Shown here: positions 1 through 12,361 of the stretch, piece after piece
How positions within the stretch are numbered: the first letter of the stretch is position 1
How the letters are laid out: every line of letters begins with the position of its first letter
Position numbers and translations under genes: made by a program
Source: an uncultured Methylotenera sp.
Lineage (GTDB): Bacteria > Pseudomonadota > Gammaproteobacteria > Burkholderiales > Methylophilaceae
Assembly (NCBI RefSeq): GCF_946479685.1
Contig: NZ_CAMLGS010000015.1
Coordinates: 1 to 54,404, forward strand
Direction: 5' to 3'
Length of the DNA: 54,404 nt
Notes under the pieces: model-generated
Database searches by the model: none
Told to the model about the DNA's origin: nothing
What the model saw: only the letters and a program-made list of their open reading frames with translations

Positions 1-54
1 ACCCCGGTCGCCTCCGTGAAAGGGAGGTGTCCTAGGCCTCTAGACGATGGGGAC
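1..54 (-). tRNA. tRNA-Glu (TTC), 3' part cut by window edge
   Basis: The reverse complement starts GTCCCCATCGTCTAGAGGCC and runs through an anticodon arm with the loop sequence CTTTCAC, so the anticodon is TTC (Glu). The D arm and the start of the T arm are visible. The acceptor 3' strand and CCA end lie before base 1. It is 75 bases downstream of the tRNA-Ala on the same strand and is probably cotranscribed with it. Confidence 0.93.
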
Positions 55-129
55 CCGGAACATTTAACGATGCGTATTTTACTACAACTTTCGTCTTTTC
101 TTCAGCAAAAATTCAATCAGAATCGTTAC

Positions 130-205
<76 letters not shown>

Positions 206-365
206 AAAACCTACATGCTTTTGCTTTCAAAGCGTTGCAGTGTTAGCGAGGCGCCATATTAAAGATGGGCGCGGGGCTTGTCAATCACTTTCCTGTTAAT
301 TTGTGCAAAATCTAAAAGAATTTATACACAAAGCAAGCCGCCGCCATCTTTATTAAGGTTTACGC

Positions 366-812
366 TTAGCCTCTGATGTTAGATTGGCTTTCAAACTGCG
401 TTAATTCAACACGTGGTTGTGGCTGCCAGCCTGCTTTACGATGCTCAGCAATCACATTGGTAAATACGCCGCCCCTTACATAAAACTTAGCGGTTACACG
501 CATAAATTTAGGCTGGGTGGCTGCTACCAAGTCATCTAAGATGCGATTAGTCACTGCTTCGTGGAAACAGCCTTCGTCGCGGAATGACCACATATAGAGT
601 TTTAGGCTTTTCAGTTCTACACACAGTTGATCAGGAATGTAATCTAAATAAATCACAGCAAAATCAGGCTGGCCTGTTTTTGGGCATAAGCAGGTGAATT
701 CAGGGATTTCCATATGGATATGAAAATCACGTGTAGTAGTTGGGCTTTCAAATGTCTCTAAAGTTTTAGAGGGTTGTGCAGTTGGTTTTGCACCAAGGGA
801 TAGATCAGTCAT
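366..812 (-). CDS. queF: NADPH-dependent 7-cyano-7-deazaguanine reductase
   Basis: QueF reduces the nitrile preQ0 to the amine preQ1 in the cytoplasm, a late step of queuosine synthesis. The 148-residue length fits the short unimodular QueF (YkvM) type. The segment [15 protein letters not shown] (residues 38-52) carries the catalytic Cys43 and Asp50, and ELKSLKLY (66-73) is the NADPH-binding QueF motif. FHEAVTNRI contains the conserved substrate-contacting His and Glu. It is transcribed away from smc across a 102-base gap that must hold both promoters. No other queuosine gene is in the window. Confidence 0.95.
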   Translation of the reverse strand: MTDLSLGAKPTAQPSKTLETFESPTTTRDFHIHMEIPEFTCLCPKTGQPDFAVIYLDYIPDQLCVELKSLKLYMWSFRDEGCFHEAVTNRILDDLVAATQPKFMRVTAKFYVRGGVFTNVIAEHRKAGWQPQPRVELTQFESQSNIRG

Positions 813-914
813 GATATATATAGTGTAGAGCTTTTGGCTTAAAAAACGTTATTATAACGCCCTAAATACAAATCTAAACTAAACCTAATCAAAGCTAATT
901 GTTAAAACTTCATT

Positions 915-3900
915 TTGCGTTTAACCCATCTTAAACTTTCAGGCTTCAAATCGTTTGTCGATCCGACAACGCTGCATATCCATGGGCAGCGTGTAGGTGT
1001 GGTGGGCCCCAATGGCTGCGGCAAATCCAATGTGATGGAGTCTGTACGTTGGGTGCTGGGTGAGTCATCTGCCAAGGAAATGCGTGCAGACGCGATGGAT
1101 GCGGTGATCTTTAACGGATCCGGTAATCGCAAGCCTATTTCACGCGCTAGTGTGGAACTGGTGTTCGATAATAGCTTAGGTAGCGCTGCCGGTGAGTGGT
1201 CTCAGTATGCGGAAATCTCTGTAAAACGGGTGATTGAGCGTGATAAAGGCTCTACTTACTACATTAATAATAGTGTGGTGCGCCGCCGTGATGTAGTAGA
1301 CCTGTTTTTAGGTACCGGTCTAGGTGGCAGGGCTTATGCCATTATTGGACAAAACACGATTAGCCGTATTGTGGAGGCGCGCCCTGAAGAGATGCGTGTA
1401 TTCCTGGAAGAGGCTGCTGGGGTTAGTAAGTATAAAGAGCGCCGTAAAGAAACCGAGCAGCGTCTGCGTGATACACGTGAAAATTTATTGCGTGTAGAAG
1501 ATATTTTGCGTGAGCTTGATACGCAAATTGTCCGTTTGCAATCGCAGGCGGTAGTGGCTGCGCAATACAATCAGATGCAGCAAGCGTTAAATATTACCAA
1601 AGCACAGATTTGGTTATTAAAAAAGCGGGATGCCAGCGCGCAGTGGGAAAAGTCACAACGTGCGGTTGAAGAGCTGGTCAATGCACTGGAAGCGCAGATG
1701 GCAAGCTTGCGCCACAGTGAAAATACACTGGAAACGTTGAGGCAGCAGCATGTTGCAGCGAGTGATGCAGTGAACGTAGCGCAAGCGGCATATTATGAAG
1801 CTAATGCCGAGGTGTCTAACCTTGAAAATCAAGTGCAAAACACCGCTGATGCCAGGGATCGCTTGCAGATACAGTTGCATCAGTTATCTGTGCAATTAGA
1901 AAAGAATACACAGCAGTACAGCCAGGTTGAGGCCGCGCACGGTTTAGCACAGGCCGAGCTTGTGCAGGCGAATACGGATTTTACGCAGGCCGAAGAAACA
2001 TTGAATGCGGCGCGTACGGCCGTGCCCGTGTTGTTACAGGCGTTTCAGACTGCGTTGGCCGCATTTAATGCTAGTCAATCCACATGGGTAAATACTGAGC
2101 AGCGTTTGCGTTTAGAGCAAGCGAATATGGCACATTTGTCGCGTGCTATGGCAGAAACTAGTGAGCAGCTTAAGCGTTTACAGCAAAGTTATGCCTCATT
2201 GCAGATACCTGCGGATAGCTTGCTGCTTGAAAAACAGTCTGAGCTTGATGCATTGGAGTTGCAAGTTGCTGCACTAGAGCAGCAAAGTGCGCAGGCGGCA
2301 CAGCAAGAGCAGTCTATGCATGCCCGAATTAAAAGCCATAGAGATGCGGTGCAGCAGCAACAGCGTGCGCTGCATGTGCTGGAGGCGGAAATTAACTCGT
2401 TGGCTAAGCTGCAGCAGTCTATGCGCAAGGTGGACGATACAACAGCCTTAAGTGCCTGGCTAACTGGCGCTGGTTTGCATCATGAGCAAGATCAAAACGT
2501 CAGACTATGGCAGTTGCTGCGGATTAAATCTGGTTGGGAGTCAGCGCTTGAGGCGTTTCTTGGCGCCAAGCTTAATGCCATTGCTTGTGACCAGGATTTG
2601 GCTGAAACTGCTTTATCTGAACGTGCACCGATTGCCATTACGCTGGCCACCGCGTCTGCTGCTGAGAGTGTCGTCAGTAAAGCGCCTGCAGCTTATACCA
2701 CGATGTTGTCGCTATTGGAGCACGTAGAGCCGAGCTATCAAGCGGTGTTGCAGGATTGGCTGGCTGGCGTGTATGTACTGGATGCAAATGATGATGCTAA
2801 GCAAGCCGTTAGTGTGTTGCAACCGGGGGAGTGCTTGGTAAATCAGCATGGTGATATTTATACCAGGCATAGTGTTACTTACTTTGGCGAGCAAACTGGG
2901 TTACATGGGGTGCTAGAGCGTCAAGCACGCTTAACTCATCTGCAAGACCAGCTACCAGCATCACAAGCTGAGTTGGCGCTCAAGAATGAGCAGCTGACGC
3001 AGTTAGAGCATGATATGCAGCAGTTGCGAACTGTGCAGCATACGCATCAACAGCAACTAAAACATGTTACGCAGCAAGCGCATCAGTTAAACCTGAGTTT
3101 GCAGCAACTTAAGCAACAGCAAACGAATGCGATTCAGCGGCAAGCTATGCTGCAAGCAGATTGCAATATGGCGGAAGAAAAGTTGCAGAAGCTGCAGATG
3201 GAAAGTACGCAGAAGCAAGCCGTATTGAATAGTCTCAACGAGAGTCTTGCAATTCTGCAGCAAGAGAAGTTAACGTTAGAATCAAGTAAAAAATCTGCGG
3301 ATAAACGCTTAAATGAAGCACGCTCGCAGCTACAAGTGGCAGAGCGTATGCATCAGGAAAAAGGGTTTGATGTAAAATTAATAACAAATAAAATCAATGA
3401 TTTAGAATCAAAATGTAAATTTTTACATGAAGAAAGTGCTTCGCTTAAGTTGCGCAGTGCAGAAGTTGAAGCAACCTTAGCTGCCACCAAGATGGAAGCC
3501 TTAAAGGCAAACTTGGAAGCGGCGTTAAACAGTAAGCAGCAGCGTGAGCTGTTGTTGGTGAATGCGCGTAATGCAATGGTGGAGAACGAGACCATATTGC
3601 AGCAACAAGAGCGCGAGCGGTTGCAACACGAACAGCAATTGCACCCTTTACGCGATAAATTAGAAGCTAGTCGTCTGCGCGAGCAGGAAGCGCGTATCTA
3701 TTTTGAGCAATGCCAAGAGGGGCTGGAGGCTTCTAATATTGAAGAAGCAGTGCTGCAAAGCCATTTACAGCAGAGTGTAGGCAGTGATACTAAAGTCGCT
3801 GAGCTTAAAGTGACTGACCTGGAAAGAAAAAGAACCAAGCTAACCTCGGATATTGAGGGGCTAGGTGCCGTGAACTTGGCTGCAATTGAAGAGTTAGCCT

Positions 3901-4481
3901 CTGAGCAATCACGCAAGCAATATATAGACAGCCAATGCCAAGACCTGACCGAGGCAAGCAAAACGCTAGAAGATGCCATCTATAAAATTGACCGGGAAAC
4001 ACGTAGCCGTTTGCAGCATACGTTTGATGAAGCTAATAAACATTTTAATGAGTTGTTTACCACTTTGTTTGGTGGTGGGCAGGCTAAGTTAGAAATGCTA
4101 GGTGATGAAATCCTAGATACCGGCATGCTGGTGTTTGCACAGCCGCCAGGTAAAAAGAATAGTACGATACATTTATTGTCAGGCGGTGAAAAAGCGCTGA
4201 CGGCGCTCGCCTTGGTGTTTGCACTGTTTAGGCTTAATCCGGCGCCATTTTGCTTGATGGATGAAGTGGATGCGCCGTTGGATGATAGTAATACCGAGCG
4301 CTTTTGCGCGATGGTACAAAAAATGTCTGAGAAAACGCAGTTTTTATATGTGAGTCATAATAAAATTACGATGGAAATGGCGCAGCAATTAATCGGTGTT
4401 ACTATGCAGGAGTCTGGGGTTTCCCGCATAGTGGACGTAGATATGGAAGCAGCTGTAAAAATGGTTGAGATAGCGTCCTAA
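915..4481 (+). CDS. smc: Chromosome segregation protein SMC (TTG start)
   Basis: SMC is the coiled-coil ATPase that compacts and resolves the chromosome with ScpA and ScpB. The 1188 residues show an N-terminal ATPase half with Walker A GPNGCGKSN (31-39), long Gln/Glu/Ala-rich coiled coils, a hinge around residues 510-690, and a C-terminal half with the ABC signature LSGGEKAL starting at 1088 and Walker B CLMDEVDAPLDD. The start is fixed by sequence: the family's N-terminal MRLTxLKLxGFKSF begins at the TTG at 915 and an in-frame TAA lies at 903-905. No ATG is possible and no good Shine-Dalgarno is visible. It begins the smc-zipA-ligA-cysQ set. Confidence 0.96.
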   Translation: MRLTHLKLSGFKSFVDPTTLHIHGQRVGVVGPNGCGKSNVMESVRWVLGESSAKEMRADAMDAVIFNGSGNRKPISRASVELVFDNSLGSAAGEWSQYAEISVKRVIERDKGSTYYINNSVVRRRDVVDLFLGTGLGGRAYAIIGQNTISRIVEARPEEMRVFLEEAAGVSKYKERRKETEQRLRDTRENLLRVEDILRELDTQIVRLQSQAVVAAQYNQMQQALNITKAQIWLLKKRDASAQWEKSQRAVEELVNALEAQMASLRHSENTLETLRQQHVAASDAVNVAQAAYYEANAEVSNLENQVQNTADARDRLQIQLHQLSVQLEKNTQQYSQVEAAHGLAQAELVQANTDFTQAEETLNAARTAVPVLLQAFQTALAAFNASQSTWVNTEQRLRLEQANMAHLSRAMAETSEQLKRLQQSYASLQIPADSLLLEKQSELDALELQVAALEQQSAQAAQQEQSMHARIKSHRDAVQQQQRALHVLEAEINSLAKLQQSMRKVDDTTALSAWLTGAGLHHEQDQNVRLWQLLRIKSGWESALEAFLGAKLNAIACDQDLAETALSERAPIAITLATASAAESVVSKAPAAYTTMLSLLEHVEPSYQAVLQDWLAGVYVLDANDDAKQAVSVLQPGECLVNQHGDIYTRHSVTYFGEQTGLHGVLERQARLTHLQDQLPASQAELALKNEQLTQLEHDMQQLRTVQHTHQQQLKHVTQQAHQLNLSLQQLKQQQTNAIQRQAMLQADCNMAEEKLQKLQMESTQKQAVLNSLNESLAILQQEKLTLESSKKSADKRLNEARSQLQVAERMHQEKGFDVKLITNKINDLESKCKFLHEESASLKLRSAEVEATLAATKMEALKANLEAALNSKQQRELLLVNARNAMVENETILQQQERERLQHEQQLHPLRDKLEASRLREQEARIYFEQCQEGLEASNIEEAVLQSHLQQSVGSDTKVAELKVTDLERKRTKLTSDIEGLGAVNLAAIEELASEQSRKQYIDSQCQDLTEASKTLEDAIYKIDRETRSRLQHTFDEANKHFNELFTTLFGGGQAKLEMLGDEILDTGMLVFAQPPGKKNSTIHLLSGGEKALTALALVFALFRLNPAPFCLMDEVDAPLDDSNTERFCAMVQKMSEKTQFLYVSHNKITMEMAQQLIGVTMQESGVSRIVDVDMEAAVKMVEIAS

Positions 4482-4528
4482 GCTAAAGTCTTAGCGGCTG
4501 CTGTCATTTAGTTGAGAGTTTAATGTAA

Positions 4529-6037
4529 ATGAACGATTTGCAAATCATATTAATCATCATTGGTGCTTTAATCATTGCTGGCGTACTGTTATTTAACTGG
4601 TGGCAGGAGCGCAAGTTTAACCAGCAAGTAGAAAGCAGTTTTTCTAAACTGCAAAATGACGCGTTATTAAATGATGAGGTCAGCGTTGCGCATACCCTTG
4701 TCGATACCGACAATGAGTTTGAAGAAGATAAATTTTCTATTGATACCGAGCGTTTAAAAGAGCGTTTCGAGCACGACGGTCACGATGCTAGATTTGTAGC
4801 GTTTAATGATACAGAGGCTGTGGGCGATGAAGAGGCCTTGGAAGAAATAGACGAGACGTATTCAGAGCTAGTAGCTAGACAGAGTCATGAGCCACACCAT
4901 GCTGACTTACATGCTGCAGATGAACCCACTGGCAGTGGAGATAGTAAGCCAGCACAGCACGAAGAAATTAAAGCAATTTTCAATGATGCATTTAAGCAAA
5001 TCAATACCGCAGCAGTAGCCAGCACTACACCTGATAGCGTTGCAAAACAAGTGAGTGTTGAGCTAAGTGCTGAGGCAAGTAGTGAGCTCAGTAGTGAGCT
5101 ACGTGCGCCAATTAAGCCGGTAACAGCGGCGGCGCCTAAAGCGGCTGTAGCTAGTGATGTGACAAAATCTAGTTTACCTGCCATGCTGCAATCGCAGATG
5201 GACTTAATTGCCGTGATTTATTTAGCCAATGAAACCAGCATTGGAAATATTAAGGCTAGTATTGGTGGATTTTTTGAAGATTACGACAAACCGATTCACT
5301 TGCATGCCTTAATCCATGAAACAGATTGGGTGCAGTTAACAACATTGGCAGCACAGCCGGAAATTGCTGACTACACCACCACAAAAATCACCTGCAGCTT
5401 ACAGCTCGCTGATCGCGCCGGTGCGGTAACTCGCAGTATCTTAAATCGATTCCAGTTAGCTGTAGAAACGCTAGGCTTGGATATTGATGGTCATGTGGAA
5501 TGGCAAAGTAACGGTGATTCATTATTGGCAGCATCTGCATTAGATGCATTTTGCATTGAAGTGGATAAAACCATGGGCTTTCACTTGGTGCATGGCGATC
5601 ATGGTGCTTTTACCGGCACGAAACTCAGAGGTCTGTGCGAGGCGCAGGGCTTAGTGTTGGAGGCTGATGGTGCATTTAAATATTATGATGAAAGCGACCC
5701 GGCCATTAGCCACTCACCGTCAGTTTCATTTGTCATGTTTAATCGCGACAATTATCCATTTAGCCCAGAGATGTTAAGAACCAGCGTCGTGAAAGCCGTG
5801 ACATTCCAGCTCGATATCCCGCATGTGGTGCATTGCACTGAGGCATTCAATCGCATGGTACAAATTGCAAGGCATATGGAGACTGGCCTAAATGCGGTAT
5901 TGGTGGACGATAACAATCGACCGCTAGGCGATATGCAAATCGAGAAAATTCGGCAGCAGCTCAAAGTGATTTACGCAACTATGTTGGTGCGGGGCATTGT
6001 GCCTGGCTCCGACAGTGCGCGTAGATTATTCTCATAA
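4529..6037 (+). CDS. zipA: Cell division protein ZipA
   Basis: ZipA anchors FtsZ protofilaments to the inner membrane at the septum. The 502-residue protein has an N-terminal membrane helix (about residues 5-24) followed by a basic stretch, a long low-complexity linker rich in Glu, Ala and Ser, and a C-terminal ZipA domain from about residue 350. That domain includes SFVMFNRDNYPF and the end motif LVRGIVPGSDSARRLFS. It sits between smc and ligA, an arrangement common in betaproteobacteria, 47 bases after smc and 17 before ligA. The linker is long for ZipA, which makes the protein larger than the Escherichia coli one. Confidence 0.88.
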   Translation: MNDLQIILIIIGALIIAGVLLFNWWQERKFNQQVESSFSKLQNDALLNDEVSVAHTLVDTDNEFEEDKFSIDTERLKERFEHDGHDARFVAFNDTEAVGDEEALEEIDETYSELVARQSHEPHHADLHAADEPTGSGDSKPAQHEEIKAIFNDAFKQINTAAVASTTPDSVAKQVSVELSAEASSELSSELRAPIKPVTAAAPKAAVASDVTKSSLPAMLQSQMDLIAVIYLANETSIGNIKASIGGFFEDYDKPIHLHALIHETDWVQLTTLAAQPEIADYTTTKITCSLQLADRAGAVTRSILNRFQLAVETLGLDIDGHVEWQSNGDSLLAASALDAFCIEVDKTMGFHLVHGDHGAFTGTKLRGLCEAQGLVLEADGAFKYYDESDPAISHSPSVSFVMFNRDNYPFSPEMLRTSVVKAVTFQLDIPHVVHCTEAFNRMVQIARHMETGLNAVLVDDNNRPLGDMQIEKIRQQLKVIYATMLVRGIVPGSDSARRLFS

Positions 6038-6054
6038 GTTTCAAGGTTTAATGA

Positions 6055-8906
<2,852 letters not shown>

Positions 8907-8941
8907 GCGTTACTTATCTCATCTAACCGCGTCGAGTCAAA

Positions 8942-9844
8942 ATGAAGCTACATAAAACTTTAACTGTAATAGCCACCTCTTTGTTTTTTAATACTATTTA
9001 TGCCGCATCTGATAACGCATCAGCTTGCAATAAAGCGTATGAGAAAATGGACTTTTCTTCGGCATTAGTATTAGCGAATAAGGCGCTGGATACCAATAAA
9101 AATGATAAAGATGCATTGTTATGCCAAGGGCGTGTTTACAGTGCACAGGGTAAGTTGGACGATGCGCTCAAATCGTTTAAGTTGGCAGAAAAGCAGGCGG
9201 TCGACGGGTTTGATAAAATGATTATCGCGCTGGTCACCGGTCATGCGTATAAGGAAGCTGGTTTGTATGAGCAGGCGATTGCAAGTTATGAGCAAAGCTT
9301 ACAGCAGGCAAAAATCATTAAGAGCAAAGCATTTGAGCGTGTGGCTTATCAAGGTGAAGGCAATGTGTACCTGAATGCTGGTAAATACCAGCAAGCGCTA
9401 GACTCATATACGGCTGGTAATGCACTGGCAGCAAACGATAATGAGCGTGGTGAAAGCTTTGAATCTATCGCGCTAGCTCACCATAAGTTAAACCAGCATG
9501 ATGCAGCGCTGGAGTATCAAATCAAAGCTTTTATGATGCATGAAAAATCAGGCACGTTGGATCAATATGCCCATGCCAGCATTGAGTTAGGCCGATACTA
9601 TGCTGCCGCAAAGAACTATGAGCGCGCGGAACGCACCCTGAATAAAATTATCAGCTTTGCGAAAGAGCAGGGCGGTGCCTATTATGAAGCTTATGGCTAT
9701 TGCATACTAGCGCAGGTCAAGGCCGCAACAGGAGATAGTGCTACGGCAAAAACGCTGATTGACCAAGCAAAAGTAATCGCAAAAAACGCGCATGATCAAT
9801 CACTTGCGGATGATATTGAAAAAGAAACCAAGGGTCTAATCTAG
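8942..9844 (+). CDS. Exported TPR-repeat protein
   Basis: The 300-residue product starts with a typical signal peptide (MKLHKT, a hydrophobic stretch, then YAAS, with cleavage likely near residue 21). The rest is tetratricopeptide repeats, for example ALLCQGRVYSAQGKLDDALK, AYKEAGLYEQAIASYEQSL and NVYLNAGKYQQALDSYTAGN, so it probably acts as a periplasmic protein-binding scaffold. I cannot name a partner. It follows cysQ by 35 bases and ends in a terminator-like inverted repeat, so it may be the last gene of the smc set or its own unit. Confidence 0.8.
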   Translation: MKLHKTLTVIATSLFFNTIYAASDNASACNKAYEKMDFSSALVLANKALDTNKNDKDALLCQGRVYSAQGKLDDALKSFKLAEKQAVDGFDKMIIALVTGHAYKEAGLYEQAIASYEQSLQQAKIIKSKAFERVAYQGEGNVYLNAGKYQQALDSYTAGNALAANDNERGESFESIALAHHKLNQHDAALEYQIKAFMMHEKSGTLDQYAHASIELGRYYAAAKNYERAERTLNKIISFAKEQGGAYYEAYGYCILAQVKAATGDSATAKTLIDQAKVIAKNAHDQSLADDIEKETKGLI

Positions 9845-9893
9845 CGCTTAATTCAATTAAGTTTGGTTATTTTTCTATAAGCGCTAATTTTTT
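9842..9893 (+). terminator. Inverted repeat with T run after the TPR gene
   Basis: Perfect 9-base arms TAGCGCTTA (9842-9850, containing the TAG stop) and TAAGCGCTA (9878-9886) are followed by ATTTTTT. The 27-base loop is long for an intrinsic terminator, so termination is likely but not certain. Confidence 0.55.
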
Positions 9894-9936
9894 GTAAGGA
9901 TATTTGTTAAGCCCAGACTAAGGTATGTTAGTTAAA

Positions 9937-9994
9937 CTCATGATGAATTGAACGGTCACAGTTAGACAGCCGCTTTGTGCAGTGCTCATGATGA
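9937..9994 (+). repeat. Direct repeat CTCATGATGA upstream of msrP
   Basis: The 10-base sequence CTCATGATGA occurs at 9937-9946 and again at 9985-9994, 48 bases apart, in the 190-base gap before msrP. The next bases (ATT and TTT) are also T-rich. It could be a pair of regulator half-sites for msrPQ, or chance. Confidence 0.3.
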
Positions 9995-10035
9995 TTTAAT
10001 GTTTTTAAAACATACATTTACTACTGGGTATTCTT

Positions 10036-11037
10036 ATGATTATTCTACAAAAGCCTGATGTTCTCCCTTCAGAAATAACCCCGAAAGAGGTGTTTGAGGA
10101 TAGACGTCGCTTCATCAAGCAAGCCGGTTTAGGCTTGCTTGCTACCTCCGCGCTAGCGCACAGTAATCTGTTATTGGCGACCAATAATACATCGCACCAA
10201 ACTGCACCAACCGGTTATCCATCTAAATCTGCGCCAGCTTTGCCTAGTTACACCAAAACTGCGTACGGTAAAGAAGAAAAACTCACCTCATACGAAGACG
10301 TCACCACCTACAATAATTTTTACGAGTTTGGTACCAGTAAGAATGAGCCGGCAGTAAATTCAAAATTATTTAAGCCGCATCCGTGGACCGTCAGCATTGA
10401 GGGTGAGGTCAAGAAGAATAAAACCATCAGCATTGATGAGATTTTAAAACTCGCTCCGCTAGAAGAACGTATTTACCGGATGCGCTGCGTCGAAGGCTGG
10501 TCTATGGTAATTCCGTGGCTAGGTTTTCCGCTTGCTCAGCTGATTAAATGGGCAGAACCTAATGCTAATGCCAAATATATTGAATTTATATCGTTTGCTG
10601 ATTCACAACAGATGCCCGGTGTGAACCTCCCTATATTAGATTGGCCATATATTGAAGGTTTACGCATGGATGAGGCCATGAATCCCCTCACGCTAATGGC
10701 TGTAGGTTTGTATGGTGAAAAACTACCTAACCAAAACGGAGCACCGATGCGCTTGGTTGTGCCGTGGAAATATGGTTTTAAAGGAGCTAAATCTATTGTC
10801 AAAATCCGTTTCACGGAAAAAATGCCAATGACCACCTGGATGAAGGCTGGGCCTAGAGAGTATGGGTTTTATGCCAATGTTAATCCGCAGGTGGATCATC
10901 CGCGCTGGACACAATCTTCAGAAAAAAGAGTAGGCGCAGGGTTGTTTGCTGGGCGCATTAAAACGCAAATGTTTAATGGCTACACTGAGCAGGTAGGGCA
11001 GATGTATGCTGGTTTAGACTTACGTAAAAACTTTTAA
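10036..11037 (+). CDS. msrP: Methionine sulfoxide reductase catalytic subunit MsrP (YedY)
   Basis: MsrP is a periplasmic molybdenum-cofactor enzyme that repairs oxidised methionine residues in exported proteins. The 333-residue product has a twin-arginine export signal (RRRFIK at 23-28, then a hydrophobic stretch) and the sulfite-oxidase-fold molybdopterin domain. Cys151 in [10 protein letters not shown] is the expected molybdenum ligand. The C-terminal half contains [24 protein letters not shown], typical of the family. The partner msrQ starts 16 bases downstream. In Escherichia coli this pair is induced by hypochlorite. No two-component regulator is seen here. Confidence 0.95.
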   Translation: MIILQKPDVLPSEITPKEVFEDRRRFIKQAGLGLLATSALAHSNLLLATNNTSHQTAPTGYPSKSAPALPSYTKTAYGKEEKLTSYEDVTTYNNFYEFGTSKNEPAVNSKLFKPHPWTVSIEGEVKKNKTISIDEILKLAPLEERIYRMRCVEGWSMVIPWLGFPLAQLIKWAEPNANAKYIEFISFADSQQMPGVNLPILDWPYIEGLRMDEAMNPLTLMAVGLYGEKLPNQNGAPMRLVVPWKYGFKGAKSIVKIRFTEKMPMTTWMKAGPREYGFYANVNPQVDHPRWTQSSEKRVGAGLFAGRIKTQMFNGYTEQVGQMYAGLDLRKNF

Positions 11038-11053
11038 ATTGCAGGTGGATTAG

Positions 11054-11719
11054 ATGGCTAGTGTTCAACTTCCTAGACGTGTGCCAAGTAAAAAGCAAAT
11101 GAGCTGGATTAAATCTGCGATATTCCTGCTCTGTTTGGTACCGCTTGTACGTTTGGTTTGGCTGGGCGTTAATGATGGACTAGGTGCCAACCCGGTTGAG
11201 TTTGTTGAAAGGTCAACTGGGTTCTGGGCCTTAGTGATCCTGCTCGCCACACTAAGCCTTACCCCGGTGCGTTTATTATGGGGCGTCAGCTGGCAATTGC
11301 AGTTTAGGCGCATGGTCGGGCTAATGATGTTCTTTTATGCCAGCCTGCATATCACCGCATATCTATGGCTGGATTATGGCTTTGATTGGGCTGATATTAT
11401 GAAGGATATTATCAAACATCCTTATGTGTTGGTTGGGGCTGCCGCATATTTACTGACTGTGCCATTGGCAGTGACTTCTAATCAATACATGATGCAAGTG
11501 TTGCGTCAGCATTGGAAACAGTTACACCTGAGTGTTTATTTAATCGCCACACTAGGGGTGGTGCACTTTTGGTGGCTGGTTAAAAAAGATATTCGTGAAC
11601 CATTGTTTTACGCACTGGTGCTGGCAGTGCTACTAGGTATACGTTTGTTTTACAAGTTGCGTCAGGTGAAATTAAAAATCGATAAGGCACGTAAAGTAAA
11701 ACTTTCTGCCGTAGTTTAA
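11054..11719 (+). CDS. msrQ: Haem b membrane subunit MsrQ (YedZ)
   Basis: MsrQ carries electrons from the respiratory chain or flavin reductase to MsrP. The 221-residue protein has about six membrane helices of the ferric-reductase-like fold, with candidate haem-ligating His residues in YASLHITAY, WKQLHLSVY and GVVHFWW. The segment HWKQLHLSVYLIATLGVVHFWW is hallmark MsrQ. Its position directly after msrP supports the call. The preceding GCAGGTGGATTAG gives an acceptable ribosome binding site. Confidence 0.93.
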   Translation: MASVQLPRRVPSKKQMSWIKSAIFLLCLVPLVRLVWLGVNDGLGANPVEFVERSTGFWALVILLATLSLTPVRLLWGVSWQLQFRRMVGLMMFFYASLHITAYLWLDYGFDWADIMKDIIKHPYVLVGAAAYLLTVPLAVTSNQYMMQVLRQHWKQLHLSVYLIATLGVVHFWWLVKKDIREPLFYALVLAVLLGIRLFYKLRQVKLKIDKARKVKLSAVV

Positions 11720-11741
11720 AAATATTACTGTAAGTTTTTAT

Positions 11742-11785
11742 GGTTTGCCCCGACTAAGTCATACCAATAACTTCGAGGGCAAACC
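11742..11785 (+). promoter_or_regulatory. Hairpin enclosing the doxX-like gene's ribosome binding site
   Basis: Perfect 9-base arms GGTTTGCCC (11742-11750) and GGGCAAACC (11777-11785) are separated by 26 bases. The right arm ends two bases before the ATG at 11788 and overlaps the only good Shine-Dalgarno (GAGGG at 11775-11779). Folding would therefore hide the ribosome binding site. Alternatively it is an imperfect terminator for msrPQ, but there is no T run. Confidence 0.5.
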
Positions 11786-11787
11786 CC

Positions 11788-12309
11788 ATGTATAACAATC
11801 TAATTAACTGTAGCTACAGACTTTATGAAAGCGCAATTGGCTACCTGAATCAGCTTTCTGAGAGCATCCCATCCTTATTTTTACGCCTAATCCTCGCCTA
11901 TGAGTTTGGTGAGGCGGGGGTTGAAAAACTTCATGGCACCAATTGGTTTGTAGATGTTACGTTTCCTTTTCCATTTAGCTTGATACCGCCAGAAATCAAT
12001 TGGCAAATAGCAACTTATTTTGAAATATTGGGTGCGATAGCGCTGTTACTAGGTGTCGCGACAAGATTTTTCTCAATCTCTCTCATTATTCTTACCATCG
12101 TCGCCATTGCTACAGTGCACTGGCCGAACCAATGGATGAGTTTAAATGACTTGTGGGCGGGCTATCGTATAGTCGATGAAACTGGCGATGGCTTTGGTAA
12201 CTACAAATTGCCACTGATTTATGTAGTGATGTTCTCACCCTTGTTGTTTGGCGGTGCAGGCAAATTAAGTGTAGATTATTTGATTAAACAGAAATGGTTT
12301 AATCGATAG
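11788..12309 (+). CDS. DoxX family membrane protein
   Basis: The 173-residue protein has about four membrane helices. The first is LFLRLILAYEFGEAGVEKL, which contains the Leu-Arg-rich start and Gly-xx-Lys typical of DoxX. The second loop holds EILGAIALLLGVATRF, a DoxX hallmark. DoxX proteins are linked to thiosulfate:quinone oxidation or to redox stress in the inner membrane, but the exact role here is unknown. It lies 68 bases after msrQ and could belong to a redox repair unit with msrPQ. Its start region is buried in a hairpin. Confidence 0.75.
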   Translation: MYNNLINCSYRLYESAIGYLNQLSESIPSLFLRLILAYEFGEAGVEKLHGTNWFVDVTFPFPFSLIPPEINWQIATYFEILGAIALLLGVATRFFSISLIILTIVAIATVHWPNQWMSLNDLWAGYRIVDETGDGFGNYKLPLIYVVMFSPLLFGGAGKLSVDYLIKQKWFNR

Positions 12310-12361
12310 TCCGGAGGCTAGGATACGCCTGAAACAAGGCAAATAAAATCGTCAGCCCTGT

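Noticed and set aside
915..4481. Several long frames on the opposite strand of smc.
   Set aside because: They lie entirely inside the coiled-coil coding sequence, have Cys- and Ser-rich translations typical of antisense frames, and lack ribosome binding sites.
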